A stretch of 64,000 bases of DNA from Stutzerimonas stutzeri TS44 (GCA_000263395.1 AJXE01000001.1:372001-436000); one strand, 5' to 3'; positions 35,027-44,543 are shown, numbered from the stretch's first letter. Notes: generated by a model not told the origin, from the letters alone. Numbers and translations: made by a program.

Positions 35027-36969
35027 TTCGCGCCTGGCTGCTGGCGAGCTGCCTGGGTCTGGCCGCCACCGCCCAGGCCGACCTGCGTCTGACGCTGGCT
35101 ACCGCCGACCTGCAGCCCGACGAGCGTCAGGCCAGCCAGGCGCTGCTGGACGAGGCGCTGGCCGCGCTGCCGCCGCGCCTGCTGCAGCGGCTGGATCGCG
35201 ACGTGCAGGTGGTGTGGCACGACGGCCTGCCAGCACAGGCCTACGGCCGCGCCGGTGGCGATCGCCTCGAGCTTAATCGTCGGCTCCTGCCGGCCCTCGT
35301 CGACGGCTCCGCCGCCAGCCAGCGCACCGGGCGCACGCACGGCACCGTTCGCCGCGAACTGCTCGCCACCGTCATCCACGAAATCGCCCACCTCTACGAC
35401 CGCGCGCGCCTGTGGTCGCCCGGGCAGTTCCTGTTGCAGGCGCAATGTCGCCAGCGTGCCGACAGTCTCGGCCTGGTCGGCCTGCCGGACGACTGCCGCG
35501 GCCAGGAGCGGCGCCGCTTCACCCTCAGCGACGACCCGCGCCTGCTCGACCTTGCCGGCTGGCCGCAGCGGGTCGGCCGCCGCGGCGCGCGCGAACTGAC
35601 CAACGCCCAGATCGCACGCAGCCCGGATCGCTACGAGCTGAGCAATCCGCGCGAGTTCGTCGCGGTCAATCTCGAATATTTTCTGCTCGACCCCAACTAC
35701 GCCTGCCGCCGCCCTTCGCTGCAGCGTTACTTCAGCGAGCACTTCGGCTGGACCCCGGCCAGCGCTGCCGCCTGCGCGGCGGGCTATCCCTTCCTCAACG
35801 CCGGCCGCGACTTCGGCCGCACACCGCTGCTGAGGCTCGATCCGGCACGCGTCTATGAGGTCGACTACCTGTTCGCCGAAGCCAACGAGGCGTGGGTCAG
35901 CCGCTGGGGCCACAGCATGCTGCGCCTGGTGATCTGCGCCCCCGGCCGCACGCCCGGGCCGGAGTGCCGGCTCGATCTGGAGCATCATCTGGTGCTGTCC
36001 TTCCGCGCCTTCGTCGATGATGTGCAGCTGTCCAGCTGGGATGGCCTGACCGGCGCCTACCCGTCGCGGCTGTTCATCCTGCCGCTGGGTCAGGTGATCG
36101 ACGAGTACACCAAGGTGGAGCTGCGCGGCCTCGCCTCGGTGCCGCTGAAGCTGCGCCACGCGGAAATCCGCCAGCTGGTCGAGCGCAGCGCCGAACTGCA
36201 CTGGAGCTACGACGGCGACTACTACTTCCTCTCCAACAACTGCGCGGTGGAAACCCTCAAGCTGCTGCGCGGCGGCACCGCGCGCGACGAGCTGCGTACA
36301 CTGGACAGCATCATGCCCAACGGCCTGCTGGAGGTGCTGATTCACCGCGGCCTGGCCGACGCCAGCGTGCTCGACGATCCGCGCGAGGCGCTGCGCCTGG
36401 GCTACCGCTTCGATTCCTACCGCGACCGCTATCAGGCGATGTTCGTCGTACTCAGGGAACGCCTTGGCCTGCCGCAGGACAGCGTCGAACAGTGGCTGGA
36501 GCTCGACGCGGCCAAGCGCCGGCCGTGGATCGAACGCGCCGACCTGCGCGCCGCTGCGGCGCTGTTGCTGGTCGAGCAGGCCGCCCTGCGCAAGCAGTTG
36601 CTGCTGGCCCAGGACGAGCTGAAGAACCGCTACCTCGGCGGCCGCGGCCACGACGCCCGGCTCGACAAGGCCGACGGCGCACTGCAGGAAATCCTCGCCA
36701 GCAGCGGCTACCTCAGCCGCCCGGCCGAACTGCTCGACGGCGACGGCTACGGCCTGCCGCAGGCCAGCGAATGGTCTCGCCTTGAACGCGAGAGCGAACA
36801 GCGCCAGCTGCGCCTGAATGAGCTAAGCGAAAAACTGGACCGCGAAGTGCGCATATTGCTGGGAGACGAGCGGCGGGAGGAACTGGAAGCGATCGAAGCC
36901 AACCTGACGCAGATCGGTGAGCACCTGCGCGGGCTGCATAAGGCCGGGGGTGGGTTGGAGTTGCCGTGA
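35023..36969 (+). CDS. Large exported HExxH / DUF4105 (Lnb-like) protein
   Basis: 648 residues from a GTG overlapping the previous stop. There is a signal peptide (LLASCLGLAATAQA). The N-terminal half contains a zincin-type motif TVIHEIAHLYDRA (H119-E-I-A-H123). The middle and C-terminal part match DUF4105: SRWGHSMLRLVICA (His) and LSNNCAVETLKLL (Cys), the pair that in Lnb-type lipoprotein N-acyltransferases forms the active site. The tail (about 520-648) is charged and helical, probably coiled-coil. It may act on lipoproteins or envelope proteins, but no function is proven and both motif assignments are from reading only. Confidence 0.75.
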   Translation: MIRAWLLASCLGLAATAQADLRLTLATADLQPDERQASQALLDEALAALPPRLLQRLDRDVQVVWHDGLPAQAYGRAGGDRLELNRRLLPALVDGSAASQRTGRTHGTVRRELLATVIHEIAHLYDRARLWSPGQFLLQAQCRQRADSLGLVGLPDDCRGQERRRFTLSDDPRLLDLAGWPQRVGRRGARELTNAQIARSPDRYELSNPREFVAVNLEYFLLDPNYACRRPSLQRYFSEHFGWTPASAAACAAGYPFLNAGRDFGRTPLLRLDPARVYEVDYLFAEANEAWVSRWGHSMLRLVICAPGRTPGPECRLDLEHHLVLSFRAFVDDVQLSSWDGLTGAYPSRLFILPLGQVIDEYTKVELRGLASVPLKLRHAEIRQLVERSAELHWSYDGDYYFLSNNCAVETLKLLRGGTARDELRTLDSIMPNGLLEVLIHRGLADASVLDDPREALRLGYRFDSYRDRYQAMFVVLRERLGLPQDSVEQWLELDAAKRRPWIERADLRAAAALLLVEQAALRKQLLLAQDELKNRYLGGRGHDARLDKADGALQEILASSGYLSRPAELLDGDGYGLPQASEWSRLERESEQRQLRLNELSEKLDREVRILLGDERREELEAIEANLTQIGEHLRGLHKAGGGLELP

Positions 36970-37024
36970 GGCCCCTACAGCCAGCTGCTGTGATGAGCCC
37001 ATGCCATCTAGGCGCTGCACCAAG

Positions 37025-38206
37025 CTAACCGTGGAGAGCCACAGCATCGTCGCCGCCCTTGCGGGCGACATGGATGCCCCTGGCCTGCTGGCAACGGTAG
37101 TAGTCTTCGATGCTAAGGCTTGCATCGATCCTGGCGCGCAGGGTGCAGGGTTGCTGCTGCCAGGGATGGCTGGCCAGTTTCTCCCGCAGCGTCCTGGAAG
37201 CGGAATTACGTTTCCAACCTTCAAGGGTACGGTCGCGCCAGTAGCGCTCGGGACGGCCGATGGCGGCATCGTGGGCGGCAGTGACAGGATCGAGATGGCG
37301 GCTCTGCTCCAGCACGGGCAGGTCGGGCAGCGGCTGCTCGACGTCCATATAGCGCTGCAGGGTATCCCAGAAGGCGTAGAGGTTGGCTTTATCGAGACCC
37401 AAGCTGTGCATCTTCATGCCCAGGCAGACCTTGGTGTCGGTGTAGCGGTGATGCAGCCAGAGCACGTAGTCATGCCCACCATGGGGCGTGATCTGCAGTT
37501 GCATGACCGGATCGAACTCGTAGAAGGGCGCGACGAAGGGGGAGCGCAAGCGCCTGCCGATGCGCAGCATGCCGTCACGCCGGTTGAAGCCGCTGCCGTC
37601 GTGGGTATAGATCAGGGAATACAGGCCTATCAGCAGGTCGACGCCGATGACCGCCATAAAAAGCAGAATGGCTCCAAACCAGAAAGAGCCTTGTTCGCCC
37701 CAATAGCCCCAGAGTGCACCTTGATCCCAGGCAATGGTTCCGGCGGTGATTGCTCCTAGCATTCCACCAAACATATAAGCCAGCCAAGGCCTGGATGTGC
37801 CATAGAGACCTAAACTGACAAATGTCGCGATAACACCCAGCGTGGTAACTAGAAAGTCGCTATTAAAAACATCCGCCAGCTTTAACGTCCAAGGAAGTAC
37901 ATAGGCGCAAATAAGCATTATTTTTGATATAAATAAAAAATGCAGAAATTTACTGCTATTTTCAAAAATCCAGCGCTGCGCATCACAATAAATCTGCTGT
38001 TTGCGTTTCTCTTTTTTTTGCCTCTCATAAGCCAGATGAGCCTCGCCCATCAGTTGGCCTTCGATTTCGGATATCGAATCCAAGTTGGCGTAATTCCCCC
38101 ATTTCAAGGCGGTGTCGAACAGGCCCTGCTTGTCACGAATCGGCGGCGGTAGCGTGGGCAGTGCACTGCCACGATAGGCGGCAGGGCCGTAGGTTTCAGT
38201 CGTCAT
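37025..38206 (-). CDS. Four-helix membrane protein, immunity candidate for the 1099-aa effector
   Basis: 393 residues with four membrane helices (about 88-111, 118-137, 140-160, 174-200) and a soluble C-terminus with YEFDPVMQLQITPHGGHDYV and HHRYTDTKVCLGMK. It resembles T6SS-associated DUF6708-like proteins, but I am unsure of the family. Its start overlaps the effector stop by 4 nt. A membrane-embedded partner fits a membrane-acting toxin. The DNA for the N-terminal third (about 37650-38010) is noticeably AT-rich, a sign of transfer. Confidence 0.65.
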   Translation of the reverse strand: MTTETYGPAAYRGSALPTLPPPIRDKQGLFDTALKWGNYANLDSISEIEGQLMGEAHLAYERQKKEKRKQQIYCDAQRWIFENSSKFLHFLFISKIMLICAYVLPWTLKLADVFNSDFLVTTLGVIATFVSLGLYGTSRPWLAYMFGGMLGAITAGTIAWDQGALWGYWGEQGSFWFGAILLFMAVIGVDLLIGLYSLIYTHDGSGFNRRDGMLRIGRRLRSPFVAPFYEFDPVMQLQITPHGGHDYVLWLHHRYTDTKVCLGMKMHSLGLDKANLYAFWDTLQRYMDVEQPLPDLPVLEQSRHLDPVTAAHDAAIGRPERYWRDRTLEGWKRNSASRTLREKLASHPWQQQPCTLRARIDASLSIEDYYRCQQARGIHVARKGGDDAVALHG

Positions 38207-41200
38207 ACCTTGAATTCCAGAGTTTCGATCTGCCAGTAGGGAACTTGGTCGGTCCTGGCATTTAGCCCCGGCGGCTTGGCGAAGGCGGCTTGATAAGGTT
38301 GCCAGGTTTTCGGGTTGGGTTGTGGCAACACCAGCTCGTCGGAGCGGTCGGCCTCCTTGGCGAGGCGGAATTGACCGAAAACCTTAAGACGCTGGGTAAC
38401 CTTCTGCCCATGACGTTGCAACGGAGTGAGCGCCATCACAGGAAATTGCTTCGGCAGGATATAGAGCACCGAAGCACTATCCAGGGGCTGCGCGGCCAGC
38501 TTAGCCTCGTCGATCGGACGCCGCTCGGTGCGCTCCGCATTGAAGGCGCCCGAGAGAGACAAAACACCCAGTTCCTCCCTGGCGTAGAACTGAAAATGCT
38601 GGGCATCGAACATGCCCAGCAGGGGCGAATGGATGCGCACCGCCCAGTCGTCGCGCTCGAAGGGTTGGGCCGCGGCGCGGCGGCACTCCAGGCTGGAGTT
38701 CACTGGGCGGCGCTGCTGGTTGATGCTGCCGATGCCTGCGCGTACACCCGGTGGTGCCTGATCCAGCCAGTCGCCCAGGCGGCTGACTTGGATCATGGGC
38801 CTGCCGAGGATGCCGAGCAGTTGCTGGTAGGCAACCTGCGGATCGCCGAGATGGGCAAAGCGCTGGTCGTCACCCAATACCTTGCCGATCATGCTGGTCT
38901 GGCCATGATCCTTGCCAAAAGGCCCATTCTTCATCAGAGCCTCGATATCGCTGTCGACCAGCCAGCCGGCCAGAATGCTGCCGCCGATAAACAGCACCGC
39001 TCCCGCCACCAGCACCACCGGGTTGATGCACATGCCAAAGGCATAGGCTGTCCAGGCCGCACCACCCGCCGCCGCTACGCCATAGGCCAGGGCTGCATCG
39101 TGGTCGCCTTGGTGCCAGGCGCGTTTGGCATCCCAGGCGGTAGCAACAGTCGTCACGAACATGGCCCACCCTGAAGCAGCACGCAGTATTGGCAGGCGAG
39201 AGCTACCCGTCTGCTCGGCCAGATTAATGGCCCAGCGGGTAGAGATTCTGGAAACATTCAGGCGAGGTTCATTGATGAGGGTTACGAGCTTGTTTTCACC
39301 ACCAAGAGTAAATTTGGAAAGGTTGCCTAAAGCAACCGCAAGATCAAAAGCTGCTGATATGTATCCGAGGCGGTATCGGCCTCGACCATCCCCCGCCTCC
39401 CTTTGCAGACTCGTCATCTCAACCTGCGCACTCAAGTTGTACATGGCGCAGGCCACCGCAACCAATGGCAGAGAGGGCGACTGAGCGGCAGCATCCAGCT
39501 TGCTGGCGACCGCATGCCTCCAGGCACTGTACTTGATCACTTCCGGATGGTCGGCCGGTGCGGCCAAGATAACGCCACGGCCATGATTCGGCAGCCCCTG
39601 GCCCACCTGGCGCGGGCTGGTGGAGCCGATGATCCGCCCTTCAGGGTTGGTGACGTTCATGTACAGGTAGTTCTTGCGCGTGAGGGCCGCCCGCTCCGTG
39701 GCGGTCAGGCCGTTTCTCAGCCCCTCGCCCTCGACGCCGATGATTCTCAGGTTTGCTGCCTTGGCCTGAGTCTCGGTTACCAGTTGTACGCCGTGCCAGC
39801 TTGGCGAGAGCTTGTCGAGCACGCCGAGTGTTGGTGCGAACAGGCGATTGAACTGGATGGCCACCGTTACCTCGGCTGCATTCAGGCGCTGAACCTGGGT
39901 CAGCACGGCCATGGAGAAGGTGGTTGTGAAATCGTCGATCAGCGCGTGCAGGTTCTTGTAGACCAGGCCCTTGTCCGTATCCTGCGGGTCGATATCGGCG
40001 ATATGCAGCAGGCTGCTCATGCCCATGTATTCCGGGTCGGGTTCGCGCGCTTGCGCGGCCAGGGCGACGAGCCGTTGCACGGCCTCGGGCAGGGCGCCAT
40101 CCGCCTGTGCCAGGAATGGCCGGGTAATGGGATGGTGGCCGGTCAGGAGGCGCTCGCTCAGTTGGGCAATGCGGGGTAACAGCGAATTGCTGGAGCCGGC
40201 CTGGGACAACGCATCGACGTGTTCCGGCAGTTTCCCCAGCGTGGTGAATATGTCGCTGAACAGTAGACAGGGTTCCAGCAGGCGTTCATCGTGCGTGTAT
40301 TGCCAATCCCACAGACTTGCAGCCAGCGGCACATCCGATAACAGATCAGTGAGGCGTTGAAGTTGCGAGGCAAGATGGTTTCGGGCGTCCTTGCGCTCCC
40401 CCTCGAACACGGTGTCCTGAAGTTGTTCAATATGGAGGTGTGTCTTGAGCTTACCCAGCGGGCTGTTCGGGCTCTGCATGACCGAACTGTATAGCGCATG
40501 GGCGTATTGGCCATTCGGACGATGCGGCACCAATGCATTGAGGGTAAGCAGGTAGGATTCCGCCAGGCGTGCTTGCGCACACGCGTGTCTGAGCGCGAAC
40601 AGAGGGTCATCGAGCATGAGCCCGACCAGCCTGGGATAAGAACGCAGATTGCGGTCTACAAGCACATCCTTGCCGGCTTCCAACGTTGGCAGCGGCTGCG
40701 GGGGTGGGCTCTGTGTCGCGGCAGCAAGCTCCTCCAGGCGCATCTGCATGCGGCTGCTCATTTCGTTCGATGGGAAACTGCCAAGGCTGGGAGTGAACAG
40801 GGAGGGGTCACCCAGCAAGCTTTCGATACTGAAATTTCGTGGCCTGTAACCTTCCGTCTGGGCACTGATCACGACTGCCGGCATGGCTTGCGTCGGGCGC
40901 CATTGTCCTTGGCCGACGACGGCCGCTGACCAGGCGAACCCCACATTCTGCGCACGGCTCTTGACTCTGTTTTGGTCAGCCTCCAGCCATTGGATGTATT
41001 CCCACGTCCAAGGCTTTTCGCTGTAGGCCATCAGGTAGTTATTGGCGACGGATTGGCCCTGTACCAGTATCGGGATCAACAGAATCTGCTGTTGCTTGCC
41101 AACGGATCGACGATCATCGGCAGGAGCCTTGTTCTCGGCCTGCTTGCGCCAATGGGCAAGGTCGACATCCTTCATGTTGCCCTGGCCGTCGCATAGCACC

Positions 41201-41502
41201 TCGCGCCAGAGCTTTCCGCTCTGGAATACGTAGATACGACCAGAGCGCGGCAACGCGCCCTTGGGAGCTTCGTTATAGGCGTTGTAACCCGGAAGTCTGG
41301 CCAGCGGCATTACCGCTAGAAGCGTGTTCTGCTGGATGTTCTCTTCTTCATCATGGCTGCGCATGTCCACGGCAATGGGCAAAGAAAGTTCGCCACCGTC
41401 CTCGCGCTCGATGCTCAGCGCGAGTCTCTTGCGTTGCGAGTCGTCATACTGGGTTCGTTTGCGAACGCCCTGATCAATGGGGTGATCCGTCAACTCGCTC
41501 AT
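38203..41502 (-). CDS. Large VgrG-linked T6SS effector candidate, VasX-like architecture
   Basis: 1099 residues, no signal peptide. The N-terminus has RSGRIYVFQSGKLWREVLCD and ILLIPILVQGQSVANNYLMA, recalling the N-terminal region of VasX-type toxins. The middle (200-700) is helical without recognised catalytic motifs. Hydrophobic stretches lie near 775-790 and 795-835 (MFVTTVATAWDA; GMCINPVVLVAGAVLFIGGS), as expected for a pore-forming core, followed by a charged C-terminal domain of about 250 residues. It overlaps vgrG and the putative immunity gene by 4 nt on each side. VasX relationship is inference from architecture; no firm family assigned. Confidence 0.7.
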   Translation of the reverse strand: MSELTDHPIDQGVRKRTQYDDSQRKRLALSIEREDGGELSLPIAVDMRSHDEEENIQQNTLLAVMPLARLPGYNAYNEAPKGALPRSGRIYVFQSGKLWREVLCDGQGNMKDVDLAHWRKQAENKAPADDRRSVGKQQQILLIPILVQGQSVANNYLMAYSEKPWTWEYIQWLEADQNRVKSRAQNVGFAWSAAVVGQGQWRPTQAMPAVVISAQTEGYRPRNFSIESLLGDPSLFTPSLGSFPSNEMSSRMQMRLEELAAATQSPPPQPLPTLEAGKDVLVDRNLRSYPRLVGLMLDDPLFALRHACAQARLAESYLLTLNALVPHRPNGQYAHALYSSVMQSPNSPLGKLKTHLHIEQLQDTVFEGERKDARNHLASQLQRLTDLLSDVPLAASLWDWQYTHDERLLEPCLLFSDIFTTLGKLPEHVDALSQAGSSNSLLPRIAQLSERLLTGHHPITRPFLAQADGALPEAVQRLVALAAQAREPDPEYMGMSSLLHIADIDPQDTDKGLVYKNLHALIDDFTTTFSMAVLTQVQRLNAAEVTVAIQFNRLFAPTLGVLDKLSPSWHGVQLVTETQAKAANLRIIGVEGEGLRNGLTATERAALTRKNYLYMNVTNPEGRIIGSTSPRQVGQGLPNHGRGVILAAPADHPEVIKYSAWRHAVASKLDAAAQSPSLPLVAVACAMYNLSAQVEMTSLQREAGDGRGRYRLGYISAAFDLAVALGNLSKFTLGGENKLVTLINEPRLNVSRISTRWAINLAEQTGSSRLPILRAASGWAMFVTTVATAWDAKRAWHQGDHDAALAYGVAAAGGAAWTAYAFGMCINPVVLVAGAVLFIGGSILAGWLVDSDIEALMKNGPFGKDHGQTSMIGKVLGDDQRFAHLGDPQVAYQQLLGILGRPMIQVSRLGDWLDQAPPGVRAGIGSINQQRRPVNSSLECRRAAAQPFERDDWAVRIHSPLLGMFDAQHFQFYAREELGVLSLSGAFNAERTERRPIDEAKLAAQPLDSASVLYILPKQFPVMALTPLQRHGQKVTQRLKVFGQFRLAKEADRSDELVLPQPNPKTWQPYQAAFAKPPGLNARTDQVPYWQIETLEFKV

Positions 41503-43592
41503 GCGCCTTCCTCCGGGTCGAGCAACTTGACTTGCCCGCCTTGCTCCGGGTCACCCCAGACGTCCACGATCAGTTGCTGCGGCCCCTTGCCCTCCTTTTC
41601 TGGAAGTAGAGACGGTAGGTTGATGGTGGCAGTGCCGGTTTTCTCGCCCACCGGTGCGGTATCTGCTGGTTTGGGCAAGTCAGGTGATATCGGCGCCGCG
41701 CCCGCCCCGCTCCCCGGCGTACCACCCGAATTCACCCTGACCACCGGCCCCACCAACGTCACGCCGCTGGCGTCGAGCTTCACAAAGCTGCCGCCTGCCT
41801 TGAAGGTGAGTTCGCTGCCAGCCTCCAGCACCACTTTGAGGCCGCTAGAGAGGTGAATCTCGTTGCCAGCCTCGACAAACTGCCCGCTGCCGATCTTCAG
41901 GTGCTGACTGTTGCCGACAGTCAGGTGATCGCTGGCGCGGATTTCGCTCTTGCGGTCGGCGTGGGTGGTGCGGTGTTCTTCGGCGCGGAATTCGCTGTGG
42001 CTGTTGGCCTCGACGGTATCGTGACGTTCGTGGCCGACGCGAATCTTCTGGTCGTGCTCGATGTTCTCGTCCCAGTCGCGCTGGGCGTGGAGGTAGATCT
42101 GTTCGGCGCCCTGGCGGTCTTCGATACGCAGTTCGTTGTAACCGCCACCGCCGGGGGAACTGAGCGTCTTGAACACCGTGCGGGTCTTGTTCGCCGGCAG
42201 GTCGTAGGGGACCTGGTGCTCCTTGTGGTACAGGCAGCCGGTCACCAGTGGTTGGTCGGGATCGCCTTCGAGGAAGGTCACCAGCACTTCCATGCCGACC
42301 CGCGGAATGGCGATGCCGCCATAGCGGTCGCCGGCCCAGCTGGAGCTGACACGCAGCCAGCAGCTGGTCTTGTCATCAGATTGGCCTTCGCGGTCCCAGT
42401 GGAACTGAACTCGCACGCGGCCGTACTGGTCGCAGTGGATCTCTTCGCCAGCCGGGCCGGTGACCACGGCGGTCTGGCTGCCCAGCACCCTCGGCTTTGG
42501 ATGCCTCAGCGCAGGGCGGAAGGGAACGTTCCAGGGCATGGCGCGGAAGCGGTTGCGGTAGCCCTGGACGAAGCCATCGCCGGTATCGACATGACTGGTG
42601 ACCGACTCTTCCAGCACCTGCGGCTGCTTGCCCTCGTGCAACACCTCGGTGAGCAGCCAGAGTTGGTTCCAGTCGGCGCGAGGGTGCTTGCCCAGATCGA
42701 GAAAATGTCCGCTCAGCAGCCGCGGCTGGTCGCTCTCGCCCTCGGCCAGCTGATAGTCGTGGCGATGGCGCTCCAGCGCGCGTTGCGACAGGTGTTTGCC
42801 GCGGGCACGCTCGCTGAAGCGGCCGGGGTAGTCGTAGTCCTCGAGATCCGGCTGGAAGTCGCTGTGGAACGCGGCCTCCATGGTCAGGCGCGGCTTTTCG
42901 AAGTCGTAGTCGCGGCGCGTGACGCGACTGGTGCGGGTTTCCAGGCGCAGGCCGAAGCGCTGGATCACCGGCTGGTCGGCGACCAGGCCGCTGTCCTGCT
43001 GATAGCTGGTGGTAGCGAGCGTAGAGAAGACCGTCTGGTCGTCGCCGAACACCAGCACATGGCCGGCCGTGCTGTGCTGGAAGTGATAGTGGATGCCCTC
43101 TTCCTCGCACAGGCGCTGGATGAAGTGCAGGTCGGATTCGTCGTACTGCACGCAGTATTCGCGCGGCGGGTAGATCACCGGGCCGAGCTGGAAGCGGTAG
43201 GCGTCGGCCTGGATACCGTGCTCCTCGAGTACCTGGGCGACGATCTGCGGCACGCTCAGGTGCTGAAAGATGCGCTGGTTGCTGCGATGGGCGAGGTAGG
43301 CCAGCTGCGGCACGAGCGTGAGCCGATAACGGGTCAGGCGTTTGCCGGATTCACCCTGACCAGCCTGATGCACCAGTCCGTGGATGCCGCTGCCGTCCGG
43401 CGCGAAGGCGAGGAAGGCCGGACGGTGCAGCAGGCTTTCCAGCTCCAGATCGGGCCGCTCGCTGACCAGTTCCAGGTCGAAGCGATAGGGCTGGCTGATG
43501 GCCTCGCGGCCTTGGAATTCGAGCACCTTGAAGTCGTGCTCGAAGCCGTCAAAAGTGAGGTTGAAATGGGCCTGGTTGGCTGGGGCGAACAT
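41499..43592 (-). CDS. vgrG: T6SS spike protein VgrG (copy 2)
   Basis: 697 residues. It has gp27-like and gp5-like domains and the beta-helix, then a distinct tail from about 625 (GGTPGSGAGAAPISPDLPKP and onward to LLDPEEGA). The trunk is nearly identical to the VgrG at 2149-4197, including long stretches of almost identical DNA in opposite orientation. The tail differs and should dock the 1099-aa effector, whose gene overlaps the stop by 4 nt. It lies 184 nt downstream of hcp, with a terminator-like hairpin between. Confidence 0.96.
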   Translation of the reverse strand: MFAPANQAHFNLTFDGFEHDFKVLEFQGREAISQPYRFDLELVSERPDLELESLLHRPAFLAFAPDGSGIHGLVHQAGQGESGKRLTRYRLTLVPQLAYLAHRSNQRIFQHLSVPQIVAQVLEEHGIQADAYRFQLGPVIYPPREYCVQYDESDLHFIQRLCEEEGIHYHFQHSTAGHVLVFGDDQTVFSTLATTSYQQDSGLVADQPVIQRFGLRLETRTSRVTRRDYDFEKPRLTMEAAFHSDFQPDLEDYDYPGRFSERARGKHLSQRALERHRHDYQLAEGESDQPRLLSGHFLDLGKHPRADWNQLWLLTEVLHEGKQPQVLEESVTSHVDTGDGFVQGYRNRFRAMPWNVPFRPALRHPKPRVLGSQTAVVTGPAGEEIHCDQYGRVRVQFHWDREGQSDDKTSCWLRVSSSWAGDRYGGIAIPRVGMEVLVTFLEGDPDQPLVTGCLYHKEHQVPYDLPANKTRTVFKTLSSPGGGGYNELRIEDRQGAEQIYLHAQRDWDENIEHDQKIRVGHERHDTVEANSHSEFRAEEHRTTHADRKSEIRASDHLTVGNSQHLKIGSGQFVEAGNEIHLSSGLKVVLEAGSELTFKAGGSFVKLDASGVTLVGPVVRVNSGGTPGSGAGAAPISPDLPKPADTAPVGEKTGTATINLPSLLPEKEGKGPQQLIVDVWGDPEQGGQVKLLDPEEGA

Positions 43593-43723
43593 CCATGTTC
43601 CTCCTGTTCAGTCCATGTATCGGCGCAGGGGCGCTGCGGAGCGTCGATGTAGCACAGACCGGCCGCTCTGCAACGCGCGCTTTACGCATTCCGCAACGGC
43701 AACCTCGGATTCTGTTCGGTGCT

Positions 43724-43760
43724 TCGCAAAAAGACGTTCGGCCAGGCAAGCCTGGCCGAA
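43724..43760 (-). terminator. Hairpin with U tract after hcp
   Basis: On the minus strand, 16 nt after the hcp stop, TTCGGCCAGGC pairs with GCCTGGCCGAA, followed after 4 nt by TTTTT. It would end most hcp transcripts and let a minority read through into vgrG, matching the need for many Hcp hexamers per spike. Confidence 0.7.
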
Positions 43761-43776
43761 GCGGGTCCGCGGCGAA

Positions 43777-44295
43777 TCAGCCGGCGATCGGGGTACGCCA
43801 GTCGTCGGAGCCGGAGGTGCCGGAGACTTCGTGGGTCCAGACGATCTTGCGGTAGGTGAAGTACACATCTTCCAGATGGGTGAAGTGCGACATGTTCGGG
43901 TCCTGGCAGTTGGGCATGCGCGACTGCACGTCGACGATCACCGCGTCTTCCAGTTCGATGGTGAAGTAGTGTTCCTGGGTGCCGGTCGACGAGGTGCGGT
44001 ACCACTCCAGGCGGCACTTGTTCAGGCGCTCGCCGGAAGTCAGCGCGTTGAAGATCAGCGGCGACGACTTGTCGAACACCTTGGTGATCATCAGCGGCTT
44101 GTGCACGCGCTGGCCGGTCGGCTGGCCGGACTGCGGATCGCGCGGAATGATGACCTGATGCTGGAAAGCCTGGACCAGGATCTGGTCTTCATGGCCTTCC
44201 TGGAAAATGTTACCCACCGAGTCCTCGGTGAAGGTGCCGGCAGTGATCAGGCCTTGCTTGGTGCCTTCCAGGGACAGGTACGCGGGTGTTGGCAT
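43777..44295 (-). CDS. hcp: T6SS tube protein Hcp
   Basis: 172 residues: PTPAYLSLEGTKQGLITAGT, then the conserved HQVIIPRDPQSGQPTGQRVH, FDKSSPLIFNALTSGERL and HYFTIELEDAVIV. Hcp hexamers stack into the tube and hold small effectors. The start at 44293-44295 has a strong RBS (AAGGAG) 7 nt before it. It heads an orphan hcp-vgrG-effector-immunity island outside the main T6SS cluster. Confidence 0.97.
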   Translation of the reverse strand: MPTPAYLSLEGTKQGLITAGTFTEDSVGNIFQEGHEDQILVQAFQHQVIIPRDPQSGQPTGQRVHKPLMITKVFDKSSPLIFNALTSGERLNKCRLEWYRTSSTGTQEHYFTIELEDAVIVDVQSRMPNCQDPNMSHFTHLEDVYFTYRKIVWTHEVSGTSGSDDWRTPIAG

Positions 44296-44345
44296 GGGTG
44301 CTCTCCTTGCTGAATGAAATGCCATTGTTGGCAATCCCACTTGGT

Positions 44346-44360
44346 ACAAGCGCCATGCCA
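44346..44360 (-). promoter_or_regulatory. Possible sigma-54 promoter of hcp
   Basis: The minus strand reads TGGCATGGCGCTTGT, close to the -24/-12 consensus TGGCACG-N4-TTGC, but the key -12 C is T. It is about 50 nt before the hcp ATG in an AT-rich leader. RpoN control of hcp operons is known in Vibrio and Pseudomonas. Weak candidate. Confidence 0.3.
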
Positions 44361-44534
44361 AATAAATAAATATCTTTTAATTCAATAAGTTATAGATAAA
44401 CCAACCGAAAGCCGCGCACCTCGGCGGAAGCGCATCACAGAAACCTGCGCAAGATCTGGCACAGCCGTGAGAAAACCTTGCGCAACGGCGCGCGCGCTGC
44501 GTACCACAAGCGCTACACAGACCTTTCCACAGAG

Positions 44535-44543
44535 TTATCCACA
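44535..44543 (+). promoter_or_regulatory. Consensus DnaA box
   Basis: TTATCCACA is a perfect R-type DnaA box, with a looser CTTTCCACA 3 nt before it. It lies between the hcp promoter and the ErsA terminator. One box does not make an origin; it may be a DnaA regulatory or titration site, or chance. Confidence 0.35.
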
